From assembly GCA_947846985.1 (NCBI GenBank), contig CANTUZ010000007.1, forward strand, positions 29,950,355-30,014,354: a stretch of DNA of 64,000 bases, written 5' to 3'. Positions 50,521 to 63,856 of this stretch are shown one piece after another. Position 1 is the stretch's first letter, and each line of letters starts with the position of its first letter. The position numbers and the translations under genes were made by a program. The notes below the pieces were generated by a model. The model was given only the letters and a program-made list of their open reading frames with translations. It made no database searches and was not told where the DNA came from. This stretch comes from Fratercula arctica (Eukaryota > Chordata > Aves > Charadriiformes > Alcidae).

Positions 50521-51606
50521 GGACCGTGTTGCGTTAGAAATAGTATATCAGCCAAGTTATCTAGGAAAGAATACAAAGAAATTGTTTGATCATTTTGCCC
50601 AGCAAGCTTTCTTTAGCTGTACTTTAGTACACTTGGATTTCAATTCATCCCTCATGTAAGCAGCTGAAAATAGATTTGATTTTAGGGTTGTGTACCAGCT
50701 TACATCATGACTACGCTGTGTCTCATGAGTAAACTTTAAGTATTAGAAAAGATTGTGTATAATAGATTGCACTGTCTGCTAGAGACAGAAGACTTCAGCA
50801 TCAGTGACTTCTTCACCGTGAAATAGTTTTAATGAATGTATGTATGGAAAATACAGTAAGGAAGACTAAAGTATTCAAGGTACACAGGATGACCTCTAAA
50901 TAGCAGCAGCCCAGATAAAGGTTCACAACTCAGGCTTAACCAGCAAGTATTGTTGTCTCAGCTCTCACCTCCCACATTGTCTCTTTCACCTATATTTGTT
51001 TTTCATATACAGAATATTTGATAGGACAAGAAAGTAATAAATATTTCCTCTATTAACATACCATAAGATGATAAAAAGAAATGTCATGAAAAATTCAGTA
51101 TTTGCTCATCTTTGAAAGGGGTCAAACTACTAATAAAAACAACATACCTTCTAATGATTTTAATAATAAAGAATATTTGGATGCAGAAGTCATATTTTTT
51201 TTCTTTTACAGTATAAAATCAGAAAAAATACCCAGGTCTTTTGTGAAACAATTAACTAAAAAAATTTCTTAAGGCATTTTTGTCCTGGATATTGTGATTA
51301 TAATAGTAATACTTGTTTGCAAACTCTTAGCAGTTTTATGTAGAAATGTTCCAGCACTTAATCTCCTGTTACCTATAAAATGTGTTAGAGAAATAATGTA
51401 TACTACAATAGCATGAATATCTGTGTCTCCAAATTCAGGTCATTAAAGAAAAGAAAAAAACAGTTCATGCAATAAAGGTTGAATGAGTACTAAGGAAATA
51501 GTTTACTTCTAGTGAGACTTATGAGGCTTGACAACATGTTTGATGAGTCAGTAAATGGTTGGAAGTTAGGGAGGTAATGTGCTGTATGGAAGAGGAATGC
51601 AAGCAA

Positions 51607-51627
51607 GAGGGAGGGAGGGAGGGAGGA
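51607..51627. repeat. (GGGA)n microsatellite
   Basis: Five consecutive GGGA units within a purine-rich stretch. Confidence 0.9.
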
Positions 51628-51902
51628 CCGATTCTGGATGTCTGGGAAGCTGAGAGCACTTCTGGTGGAGCAGTACTCTTGGGAAACAGGCAATGCCCAA
51701 AGCGGGGGAAACACTCGATTTCTTTTCTTGAGGAAGCATAAAACACATCTAAATAGTAGCGTATTGCCTTCAATACTAAACCATCTGGAGAACATATCTC
51801 TCACAGGAACTATAGTCATTTCTGTAATGCTTGACTTTATGCCTTTTTGGCTTCATTTTTATTGTTTCCTCCTTGTCTTTACTGTGGGGTTTGCTTGTTG
51901 GG

Positions 51903-51937
51903 TTTTTTCTTTTTTTTTTTTTCTTTTTTTTTTTTTT
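51903..51937. repeat. Interrupted T-rich tract
   Basis: About 35 bases of T broken by two single C bases. Confidence 0.9.
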
Positions 51938-52489
51938 ACCTTGAAGTTTGTAATCTGCTCTGAATTATAGAGAATTTTCTGGGAACAGGAAAATCTCAAC
52001 AGCACCAAGGAGATTGCTTCTAAAAAACATCCGTGTGAGAAAAGTCAATGGTACAGTTTGCAGGAAACAGGCTTTGAATTAAGTTTTCTCTAGCATTTTA
52101 GAAGATGTGGAAAATGAAATTAAATTATTATCGTCAGCTGTTAAGGTTTTAAAATGTTGTTTAAAAAATGTGCACAATCCTAAAACTAATTTTGGTATAG
52201 TTCAGTATGTAACAGGGAAAAATTAGGAAGTGACATGCTGCATAGAAATAGTGGGTGCAGACTTACATTTCTGTAACTACAATTAAATTCAGGTTTTGGT
52301 GTTCACAGAAAGCAGCTCACAACATTAAAAAATAGAAAAATATAAATGCTTTTAAAAAGCATTATTGAATGAATTGAATCTCCACAAAGGGAACCATTTC
52401 TTGTATAAATGTGATTTCTTCTAGGAATACCATAGTGTCTCAGTTATTTCCCACCTTGAATCTCAAATTTAGGGCAACATTACCTGGTA

Positions 52490-52590
52490 AACCCCATATT
52501 TAATAGTGTGGGCTGAATCTTCACTTGCTTTATATTATCCATTGAAGTCAGTGGAGCAGGGACTTCTGTCGGCTGAAGTTCTAACCTTGT
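52490..52590. repeat. Trace of an old amniote repeat
   Basis: TCCATTGAAGTCAGTGGAGC followed by GGGACTTCTG resembles the CCCATTGAAGTCAATGGGA phrase of old interspersed repeats widespread in birds, turtles and crocodilians. Only this core is convincing; the outer limits are a guess. Confidence 0.35.
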
Positions 52591-52593
52591 TTT

Positions 52594-52608
52594 GGGGGGG
52601 GGGGGGGG
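52594..52608. repeat. G15 homopolymer
   Basis: Run of 15 G followed by CGGTGGG. Such tracts can form G-quadruplex structures and are prone to length error in assemblies. Confidence 0.9.
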
Positions 52609-52920
52609 CGGTGGGTATTTTGTTTTACAACCTACTGCAAAGACTTTGGTATTGAGAATTAGAAGTGCAGAAAACTTGTTAAACTTAGCTTGAGTTCACA
52701 ATGTAGATATTTTTCAAAGTTCCGTGCTGTAGAGGCTCAACTGACAGTTTTGATGGTCCCAGATGTTGGTATGGCAAACTGCATGGATATGAGTAGTTTT
52801 TTCTGCTACACTGTATTTGGCTAATTCCCTTTCTCACTATTTTTTGTGATTAAGGCTCAGCAATTAAAATCCACAACTATGCTTTTCTGTGTGGTTTCCT
52901 ATTCCCTTCAAGTAAAAAAA

Positions 52921-52944
52921 CCCAAACAAACAAACAAACAAAAA
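52921..52944. repeat. (CAAA)n microsatellite
   Basis: Four to five CAAA/ACAA units after an A run. Confidence 0.9.
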
Positions 52945-55900
52945 TGAAATTCTCGTAATAACAAATGACAATAACAGTGTAATTAGAGCTTGGTGCCATA
53001 ATTGCAAGGTATATTAGAACTGCACTTGATGGCATCATATTATTACTTTGCACACACAAAAGCTGGAAGACCAAGCCGATAAGCTGAAATAGTGGTTCTG
53101 CCAAAGCTTCTGAAGGTTCAACCTGTGTCACCAAAGTTTCATATTGCCAAAGAAACAATAGTTGTGTGGGATTCCCACACTGATGAGTTTGTATGTGCAA
53201 AGATCAGAATTAATGCAGAAGAATTGTCTTATTTTGATTGTTAGGCTTGGACTCAGCAGATGTGAGTAGAGTTGGGATGTTTGGGTACAGAACATCACAG
53301 GTGCCTTCAGGCAGTTTGCTTTGGGTATTTTTAGTGTGTAGTGCTGCTATCCCTGAGCTCCCATAGAGAACTGGAAGCCTTGGGAGGTATAGTTTAGCAG
53401 CTCGCGTACAGTCATGGACTACTTTCTCTACTGTTTTTGTGACTGGAGCTAATGTGGTTTTATCCCTCAAGAGGAGTATGCACTTTCTGTGTGCTTTGTT
53501 TTAATGCCTGTAAATTGGGGAATATTAGAGTATTTCAAGCGTTAGATGTACCATAGTTTAATCTGCATACCACATCAAACATGTAAATGGTCTCAGACTG
53601 AGCATTGACTAATATATGCTGAGGTCCCTATCGCATATGATAAAATTGATTACTAGTTGATAATCTTGCACAGTATAAACAATCCAAGTTAGAGGCTTTT
53701 ATTTCTCAAGTTAAAAATCTTATTTAGGTACAGATAAAAATGAATACTGGCCACAGGGGTGAATGAGTTATCGGGGTGATACAAATGCACAGATACAATC
53801 ATCAGGTGTATTAGCAGTACTGAAGAGTCTACTGTTTTGTGTAGTTGCTCTTTCTTTTACTGAGATGCTAAGTAAGAAAAAAACGTACATAAAAAAGACA
53901 TATCTCTCATAAAGCTTTTAACATTTTTATGTTATTCCATATCTGAATTGGTATTCCAGAAGCAGTGCTCTAAAATGAAAGACATAGAGTGGTGTTGGGT
54001 CGCTACTTTGGCATCTCAGATTGACCGTTCTGTCTCGGGGGCTCAGCAAAGGCAGCCTGTGACATTTTGAAGCTATCTGTCCAGGTAAAGAAAAAACCTT
54101 GGAGGTTTTAGATTTTTTTGTTACTGATTGTATTATATCTATACAGATTCTCCTGGAATTATTTTAGTTTTTTTTTTTACTTTCTATAGGTTATGCTTGT
54201 GACATAATTTTCCTTTCATTGGAAAACACTGAAGCAAGAACAACCAATACTGCAGTGACCCGAGCATTCATTTGGGAGTGCGTGTGTGTGGGTGTCATCA
54301 ACTTTAAGTCCCCTGTAGAAATCAAGTACCATAGCAATTCCCACCAATATGTGTTCTTCATTGCAGAGGAGTCTTCTGATTTCTAGTGTCTTTATATTCC
54401 TGCGTATTTTACACCACTGTATCCAAACAAAACTCATTAAAATTTTTGCATCTGGCAGTATTTGTGATTGTGGATATTTAAACACTGATATCTGTATATT
54501 TAGAGTATTAATGAACAGTTCTCAAGTTCAATCTGCATGGAAAAGTAATTATATGGATCACTGATTAGGGAGTCTCCCTGGCAAAGTTGAAAATTGTCCT
54601 GAAAAAGGTGATTTAATCACCAAGCCTTTGCAGTCAACACAATGCCCTTATGCACAGTCTTCCCTAGTGTTGAAAGCTCACGCCTGAGCAAATTCTAGTC
54701 CAGATATAAGCAAATTGAAATCTCAGCTATCTTAGCCAAGGTGATTAGACTTGACAAAATCAGTCACCCAGGGATATTTTAGAGTACTGCCACGGTGGAA
54801 CTTTGGGAAAGGTTCTTCTACTGAAGACGATTTGTGAGCTGATGATAGTTAGAAAATTATGTTCTGGGTAGTTGGAACATGAAATGCCAGTTTCCACGAG
54901 GAATTATGAGACTATGGGCTGACAACAGCAAAATAATTACTGCTACTTCACCTCTGCTGCAGTCCTGGAATGCATGGTGCGTAGCTGGTGTCATTAAGCG
55001 AGAGGCAGGTGTCTACAAAAGCTAAAGCAACTTCTAGAAGATATGGCAGTTACCTTAGTGGCAATATTCACTATCCTCATATCTCTTCTTCCCCAAGTGA
55101 AGAGGCAAGGACGCTTTCAAGAACTTCCTTCTGTGGCTCTTTGAATACACTACATCTTTTACCATGTATGAATAACTCATATTTTTGGAACACAGTCATT
55201 CTATTTTGCATTTTATCCTGCGGAGAGACCTAAAAAAGTGACTAGAAACAGACAGCATGATTCTCACTGCTCCCTGCCTGCCTCTTACATTTCATTTTAA
55301 ATTTTCAGCGATCTGCAGCATCAGTGATGAATCTTTTTGACTCCACAAACACCATAAAATACCAGGATACTTATACTTGAAACATAGAGGTGATAAGGAG
55401 TGCTCTAGGAATACCTCACAGGGAAAGATGACAATTCTTTAAGCAACCTGCTACTCCATGGAGCTGAGCATTGCGTGCTGTTGGATTGCCGAGTCCCCTG
55501 GCGGTGTTAGCATCCCCATCTAAGGACCCACATCTCTGCTACGATGCCTCTTTACACAGAACTGAATTTGCTGAGCAGCCCCCCCTTGCTGACACAGCTT
55601 TTCACCTCTTACACAAGAGAATGGAAACAGCCCTGGAACATCCCATGAATTATGTATCTCTCTCATCTGTGAGTCACGCTCTGTTCTGGAACTGTGCAGA
55701 TGGCTGCCAGATCCCTCACTGGTAAAACAGGAGATTCTGTATTGCTTTGCTTCCTGGAGAGTAAAACAAAGCATAACTACAGGGGCAGGCAATCCTGAAA
55801 TACTGTAAAATTCATTCTGCTCTGATGCAGTACATTTACTTCATCTCTGTATTAACAAGAGGAAAGTATATGGGAAGATTTCTGCCTGCTTTAAGCCACT

Positions 55901-58900
55901 TCATTCTGGCAGATTAGCAAAAATGGCTTTAATTATAATGTCTAGTGGATCTTGATTCAAGCCCTAGCAATCTTCAACCAAAAATTCTATTCTGATTCCC
56001 AGATGCAAAGATACATCTTTCCTAGAAAAATTGGTTATGGTGGGGCAACTGATAGAAGCAGCTTTATTGTGCTGATGGTAGCTTTCAGATTGCACAGAAA
56101 GCCTCAAAATACTACAACGTATATGCAATTAAATGGAATGTAAAATCCAAATTGATTTGTGCCTCCTTATCGCAACAGTTCATCGGAACATAGTAAATGC
56201 ATTGGAATAATGGAAAATCCACTTGCTCTTTTCTGTGCCGTCTCTTTCAGATAATGTCCGTGCAATACCAGAGGAATGCTTTCACACTACAGTTGTTTGG
56301 CTGGCTTTATGCAAGCAATTTGCAGAGCTCTTTTCAGATATCCACCTACTAAACAGAACCGTTCTGGAAGTAAAGCTAAAAGGAAGAACGTAAAAAATAC
56401 TTTTTAATCTAAGAGTTTTGAATGTTCCACATCTTAAGTCTGTAGAAAACAGGTGGGTTTTTTCATTCTTTTTCTCCTCCTTTTTCTCCCCTAAAATGTT
56501 TTCAGCCCTCAAAGAACAGTGACATCCAGTGGCAGGTTGATTGATCACGTCTGAATTTTGGTGTATGAACATTACATAATGCTATTTTCCCTTATATTGA
56601 GATTTAAAAAGAGCGTGGTCTTTCATTTTGTTTTAGATTACAGTAGTCTTTCATCTGCCATTGTTTGTTTCTAAGGGCCAAGGCGGTCACATATGCAAAA
56701 TGAGAATTGCTGCAGCATGATCTCTGTCCCTAGCATGGCTAGTGTTCTTATCTGGATCAAATCTCAAATGCATATTAAACAACTGAGCCTTTTTGTTCAA
56801 CTGTGGCTAGTTCACACAATCTAGTGGAACATTATTAGTTTTAGTAAAAGCTGCTTAAGAAATAGAGTGCAACGGCTGACAAACAGATCACTACAGGTCA
56901 CTAGCATCTTTGGGGAAGTAGGGGATCTCATTTAGTGGATCAATTCTGATAGAATTTCAAAACCGTTGGTGATTGTGTAAAACTTCATATACCACGTCTT
57001 CTTAGGAAGGCTGTATACAGAGGACCTGCAGATATAGTTTGATCTGCCAGATGCTTCTGCATTTCTCTGTACTTGGCCCATATCACCAGAAGGCAATAAA
57101 CGTGATGAATAATCCTTGTTACCTCTCAGTTCTGTTCTGCCACCTTCATCTCACAGCATTTTCTGCTTCTAGTCTCCCATCCTTCCCTATTATTCATTTC
57201 TCCTTCTTTTATCCATTTCATTGCTCTCTTCCTTTTTCTGCTTCCCCACTTTCATTTTTCTTTAACCTATGCATGCTTCTGTAATCAAATTGAAGCAAGT
57301 ACACAGAAATGTGAGCCAGCCTTCATACTTCAAAGATTTCATTTGTGTTCTGTGTCTTTTCCCCCTCATCCTTCTGTCTGTTCGGCTTAGTTGAAGTGGA
57401 GGATGTGCCAAACCAGGGGTTCCTAACCATTCTGCTGCAGTCTGACTGACATAATCATTAATAATGATAATTTTTCTACTTTATGAACTTGTACCATGTT
57501 TTATAGCAGTGGATAAATAGTCACAGAGCAGTTAACTGCGCTTTAATACACAGGAATTTATTTTGGGTGCTTGTGTTGAAGCACATCGGATCTGATTCAT
57601 AGATGCTCAGGATACTCATAAATCCAAAGACATGGATCAAAGCACATGGGTGCTTTATGATCAAGTTGCAATAATCTCAAGGAATCAAAAATTAGTGAAT
57701 TTTCAGACAAAACAAATAACAAGTTTAACTATACTGTGGCCAGTAGTTAATTGTGCTGTCTGCCAATGATGATACCAGCTAGTCATTCTTGGTCTGGGGA
57801 ACAATGAAAGATAGCAGCCCTCGGGAAGAAGTGAAAGGCAATCTGCTTCAGAAAGAAGATCACTCAAACACTTTGTGAGTCAATAGAATTGAAATTTGCC
57901 CCATTCCCTTAGCACTGAGAAGAATGTCTTCTCTGCTGAATATAGATTACCATTTTGTGCTGGCTTTGGATTTATAGGTACATGAGACAGAAACTTTTCA
58001 TTTACTGAATTATTGTCTGACTATAGCAGTTGTGATCCAAACCCTGTCCCCACCTGCTCTCTCTCTCGCTCCCATATTATCCTATCTCTATGTCCATGAT
58101 GTATCTGTTGTGCTATCAATATCCCATAATATGGATAGCTTATGCCTGAAGAGAAGCAGACTGCTGTATTTTTGGTGAAATACCGCTGCTTTTTCCCTTT
58201 ATTATTGACACACCCGTCGTCGCTTGTTTGAAATTCGCCCAGGAGTTGTGCTGACTAAAGGCTGGGGAAGGTGTGCTGAGCGGTGACTGATACTCCCAAG
58301 AGACCAGCTCTTCATTCTTGATGGGGAGGCTTTTTGACGATGGATTTAGACCAAGTCCATCTGTTTATGACAGACTGTCCATCACGTTACAGCATCTGCT
58401 ATGAAAAAAAAAAAATGTAGTCGATCGGCTTAAAACAAATGAAAGTAAGAAAGCTCTCAACACACAAAAACTTACTTGATGGGAGAAATGTCAGAAGTAA
58501 TTATACTGAGTGAAAGTTAAAAACCACAACCAAATACAGTTGTAGAGCTAATGTAGCTATTAGAATGAATGTGTTTATGCCCAGATGAACAGCTGTCCAA
58601 AAAATTCAGTTAAGATTTATGAACAGCACATGAATTTAGTGACAGCTGGTAATTCTGTTAAGCATAACAAACCTACAGGCAAAGGATATTCCAGCAATTT
58701 TTAAGGAAAGATTAAACAAAACCCGTTTTTATACAAAAAGGATGCATGTCCACGGGTATATGTGCATACACATGTATGCGGTGAGTGAGTGTGGCAGTGA
58801 GAGCATAGTTTGCAGATGTACTCTCAAAGTAACTAAAGTGTTTTCAGAGCAGGGGGAAGACAGAGGTAGGTAAGAGACAACACAGAAAACTTCTCCTAAT

Positions 58901-59743
58901 GAATGAACAAAAAGTAGACAAGAAGTAGGATGGTCTGCAGGGGTTGTTCACCTCTGGCACGCTCAAGGCATTTTTAAGACACTTAGGGCCACATCAACTT
59001 AGGAAATAACATTACTTTATTCTGTGGTCTTATGAACTAACTTGGCTTCTTGCAAAACTTCCATAGCTTTTGATCTCCTTTTTATCTTTTCCTCATGTTC
59101 TTCTGCCAAAGTAGAAAAAGGGACAGAATCGAAATGCATAAATGCATGGCTTTTATGTGAACTGCATCTCTAACGACTTCCCTTTGTACTTGTATAAATT
59201 TAAGCTACTCTGACCAAGTTGTTCTTATTAAATCTAGCCCTCTGAGTCTGTTTAATGCCTGGAGTGAGTTCAAGAGGACTAACTTTCCAAATGTAAATGT
59301 AGTGTGAGGTTAACACTTGCAGTGGAATAATTTAAAGAGTCCATGAAGTTGCTATCACAGAGTCTTTGCCACTGACACCTTCCCGGTTGGTTTCCCGGAA
59401 GACGTGCTACAAAAGGAGGATAACATCTACATGGCTGCATACTCAAATTGGGTAGAGGGAAATTGTGCTTCAGGTCCAGCAGAACAGGTGATAAAAATAC
59501 AGATGAATGTATTCATCCTCTAAAGGAAAATGAAGAGGTGGTTTGACTACAGATGCAAATCGTCTGTTAAACTGACAAAATGAAGACTTTCTTTTAGACT
59601 TTCTGATATTTAAATTAGAAGTGGTGTCAGTACAGGATTGTTGTAATATCAGGAACCATTGTGCTTAGCAGAGTTGCTGGGTATTGAAAAATAACTGTAG
59701 TCCCTGAATTAATCACAAGTCTGTTTGCTTTGCCAGTCTATTT

Positions 59744-59773
59744 AAAAAAACAAAACAAAACAAAACAAACAAA
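59744..59773. repeat. (CAAAA)n microsatellite
   Basis: A7 followed by three to four CAAAA units decaying into CAAA. Confidence 0.9.
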
Positions 59774-60678
59774 TCACGAATGACTCGTTTCTCTGTGGGT
59801 GTCTTTTTTGCAGATACTTGAAAAAAAGTTAAAGCTGGATCAGTGACCTTACTCAGTGTTAAAATTACAGATGCTTTTGTCACCTCAATTTGAATACATT
59901 ATTTCACATAATTTCTTTTCTGCTGTAGCTGTTGCTGATAATCCATTAGGAGAAATGGAAGAGAGAATTCCACACTAGTTGTTTTGTTATGTCATCAGAC
60001 GCAACAAAACCTCCGTGTTACATCATGGAAACAAAACATGCTTGCATTTTCTTAGTGACTTTCCATCATCCCTTCTTTACCTACTTCAATGACTAGCTTT
60101 TTCATGACAACAGGGTGAATAAATTAATATACCTCTGTTTAAAACGGAGAGGTGATAGTCTAAGAAGATGAAATCTTACAGTATTTCAACTTTACAGTTC
60201 TTTAACTTAAATCAAAATCCATCTGAAGGGAAAAAAAAATATTCATTTTCTCCTTCCAGTAAGTGCATGGAACTTGGATTATGGTTTTTTGTGGAATATA
60301 AGATGGTGAGTCAAAAGGCCTAAGCATACATAAGGCCTGTTTTTCACTTCGCGTCGAGGTATTGGTGTTTGACATTTCTTGGCTGCTGTGGCATGACTGT
60401 GATTCATCTCAATGTATTAACGTAACAGAACATGACTGATGTAATAGCGTGTGACATATCAAAACAACACTATCAGAGGCCAAGGAATTACATTTTTGAT
60501 ACTGCTGCAAAGAGGCTATTAATTTTTTTAGAGTTTGTTTTCACTCTCTAAATTTCTGTCTTTTTTTTTTTAAATTTTTGTCATTTTGATCTGATATTAT
60601 GAGCAGAGTTTTTATTTTAAAAGCCAGAAAGTATCAAGGTCTGAACATAAAACATGTATAATGGACAAAACAGAAAGC

Positions 60679-60747
60679 AAAAAAAAAAAAAATAGTATTT
60701 ATGGATTGATTGTTTGTTTGGTTTGTTTTTTTTTTTTTTTTTTTTTT
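60679..60747. repeat. A14 and T22 homopolymers 33 bases apart
   Basis: A14 at 60679-60692 and T22 at 60726-60747, separated by a TTTG-rich spacer. The pair can fold back as an A/T stem. Confidence 0.85.
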
Positions 60748-63047
60748 CTTTCACAAAAAGACGTGGGTTTGCATCACCATAGTTTTGAAGTTTGCTTAAG
60801 CACAAACCTGAAATCAGAGTCTGCTTTCAGGGCTTTTGCACATGATAAACTTAGGAAGACATCATAATCTTCAAATGAAATTTTTGGTATACTAGCCATT
60901 GCTTCTTATAGAGGTAGAATTCCACCGTATACAGCCTTTTATCACTTGCCTTCCAAACGTCATCCATGGTTGGAACTGAAAATGCTATCACCATCATATT
61001 GTTTTGGTTGTTCCAGAGTTTCTTAAGCTTTCCTAAGCTTTCTAGCAGCGTATCCAGTAATAACTGCCCCTTGGAAAAAGAAGGGCTTGGGGGAAGGATT
61101 GCAGTTACTTAGAGGGCCAGCTCAGGTCCCCATGAGAACTCATTCCCTCTAAACTCTTCTTGAGCTCTGCTGTTTGCATTGGTGATCTCTTTTAAAGCAT
61201 GTCTTACATGGTTTCATATGGTTTCTTTTTTCCTTGGTTGGGTACGGTTGCAGTATTATTTCCTGATCCTGCTACTTTAGATATATTTAGAGAAGCAGCA
61301 TCAAATGGTGTGTAAATTGTCACTCTGGAGAGCTGTGCAGATATAGTCTCCCCTGGGAGAGGATCCAAAGCTGGTAAGTTACAGGCAATGGTTGGGCAAG
61401 ACTTGGATATCAGGCTTGAGAAACTGAGCAGCAATGACCATTGCTGTTAAAAATAGCCAGCCCTGTTAATGATGAAATCTGATGAATGTGTTAAAACTGC
61501 AGCCATCTTTTCTTCAGCAGATCCCACCATTGACCAAAAGGTTGAGAGGCCAGAGCAAGCAACGGTAATTTTCTTCTATAGTTAGAGAATAGAAGAGGTG
61601 AAAATGTCAAAAAAACTTTGGGGATCTTTTGTGTTCAAAGATGAAGGTGAACCAGTGTGATTCTTTTTCTGGTCTGTGTGAACTTTCTCTAGAAATACAA
61701 GCACTCCTCAGAGAATTTGTACAGAATTTCTTCGGCAATGCAATACAAGGCTAAAGCAGTTTAAGAAAACTTTTTATTAGGAGGAGTTTGAATATTTCGT
61801 TCTTCACAATCATTGGAAAAAATGTGGCTTTTGTTATTGAAATGTGATTTTTGCTATTGGTGGTTACTCCAGAAATAGAACAAGTACTATCCTGGAGATC
61901 AGGCTTTTTTTTTTCTGTCTCTGAAATACTGTCTTAGAATTTTAGCATCTAAAATAGCAATCAGTGAGTATTGTGCTTTGTTTATTTATTTATAGCTATG
62001 ATGAACATAATGAACCCAGAAAAACTGAAGGGCAATAGAAGAAAGAGCTGAAAAAATGAAATGCAAGCAGGAAAGGGAAAGAAACCTTTGAAGAACAGAA
62101 AAATGATATGACGTGCTCTGCTCAACTATCTGAAAGAAACTGGTTTGGAGCAGTTTAGATCTCATGATATTAACCCAAAATCAGTGTTATTACAAACTCT
62201 TAGATTAATTAAGAATGGTCATTTTAAACCATACGAAGCTCTTGCATGTCTTCAATAAAGATTTCTAGCGAATGCCTTCATTTTCCTAGTAGACACTTTA
62301 CTACATTTTCAAATACTGGTAACTAGTTGGGTGTAGGTGGATCCTTTCCCTGTTTATACAAGGCTCTTATATTTCAGTTGTCAGCTTTTCAGGCTATTGG
62401 TGGAAATAAAATGATCACAGAGCTATGAGATTTGCTTGGATTCCAAGTAACAAAGAAAACAGATTACTTCCTTTTCAGTATAATTTGAGACCTTGAAGAA
62501 CCTTTTCTGCAGTTGTCTTCTGCCAAATAACTGATATGTAATTTATAGCAAATACCATTTTTGGGGGGAAAGCACAAATATAAATTTTGGGGTGCATCAT
62601 TTGTCATTTGTGTCTTATCTTTCTTAGGTTTATTACATTTTGAACAAAAAGATCAACATATGTGATGAGGCTTACTGAAATCTTCTGGCCATCAAGTTCA
62701 GTCTTATTTATTGCAAACACCTTTGGCATGTAATTTCTTTAATAAACTCCAAAATCTTTCTTTTAGGTTTTCTTTTATGCTTTTTTTTTTTTTTTCTTCC
62801 ACTATCTGTCTTGGAAGACTGTTCTGGAAAAGATGTTCACTACCTTTTTGTTTGGGAATCTTGCTCCAGTCTCTAGTGTATTCCTGTACCTGTGACACGA
62901 TACCTGTTACTCTTCTACCGGAAGTGGCTTGAAGATACATTTATTTGTGTGACCTTACTTTTGCCAATCAGTCAGCGGTAACGAGTTACATGATGTGAAT
63001 GTCAGCGTTCAGATACTAGTATTCATAAAAGACACAAATAATAGAGG

Positions 63048-63073
63048 TTTACTGAAAAGTCTTTACTGAAAAG
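63048..63073. repeat. 12-bp direct repeat, 14-bp period
   Basis: TTTACTGAAAAG occurs twice, separated by TC. A local tandem duplication. Confidence 0.9.
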
Positions 63074-63844
63074 ATGCAGTCTTACATCTGTAATGTATGT
63101 TAGTTACAACTGAAATACCTGAATGATCTAGATATCTGACTTGAGCCCCCAGATATAAGTAGTTTTCTCTTACCTATTATCATCTATTCAGCAGCTCCTT
63201 CTTCATCTTAAGTAGAAGATTTTGATAACCCATCACTCTTCTATCCCATATAGTTGAAAAGTGAACCTCTGTTTTGAATATGAAGAAGAAATAACCACCT
63301 TTAGAGTGCTCATCAGCTGCAGCTAATAGATCCTGTTCTCTTCTTATAAGAAGGTGACAGTCGTATTAGTTCTTGGAGAAATAGAAGAGTTGGGAAGAGT
63401 ATAAGAGTTTATGTTCTCCTCCTCCCCCTAACATTAGCATTAGTTATTGTTAGATACTTAGGGAGTTCACTCCTGCTTACAGGACTAGGACTTATATCAA
63501 GAGATCTACAACTCCCTGAATTCATAACAGTACCACATACTTGCTAATATATATAAAACTAGCATTATACGTGAGAGATATTTTATTGTATGTGAGAGAT
63601 TAATTTTATGTCTTTTAGATAGCACTTTCAAACGCAAATCAAACAATTTCATGTGAATGGAATATTCTTCATTTTATTCATTTTGTTGGATTAGTGTAAC
63701 GGTGACAGTCCATTTTGTTGAGTGTGCCAAATTTCTAAATTGAGTAGAATACACAGCTTGTGTGGGGCATGGCATCTTCCATATATATTCTTTATAAATC
63801 AGGGTCATGTTGAATTTTTGCACATAACTTTACAGATTTGGGTT

Positions 63845-63856
63845 CCCCCCCCCCCC
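63845..63856. repeat. C12 homopolymer
   Basis: Uninterrupted run of 12 C. Confidence 0.9.

Larger units (their letters stand above)
45601..54000. other. Unique non-coding DNA with old repeat traces
   Basis: No gene recognised. Holds two splice-bounded open segments (46827-46888 and 47501-47651), possible transcription-factor motif pairs at 46905-46918 and 48451-48506, a MIR-like fragment (49455-49570), two short old-repeat traces and several homopolymers. The open frame at 45792-46187 (131 codons) begins just upstream of an acceptor-like TTTTTTTTCAG (ends 45902) and stays open for 95 codons after it, but has no recognisable domain. Confidence 0.65.

Noticed and set aside
61204..61434. 76-codon minus-strand frame that reads somewhat protein-like
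   Set aside because: No recognised domain, poor splice context and no conserved catalytic or structural motif; could not be assigned.
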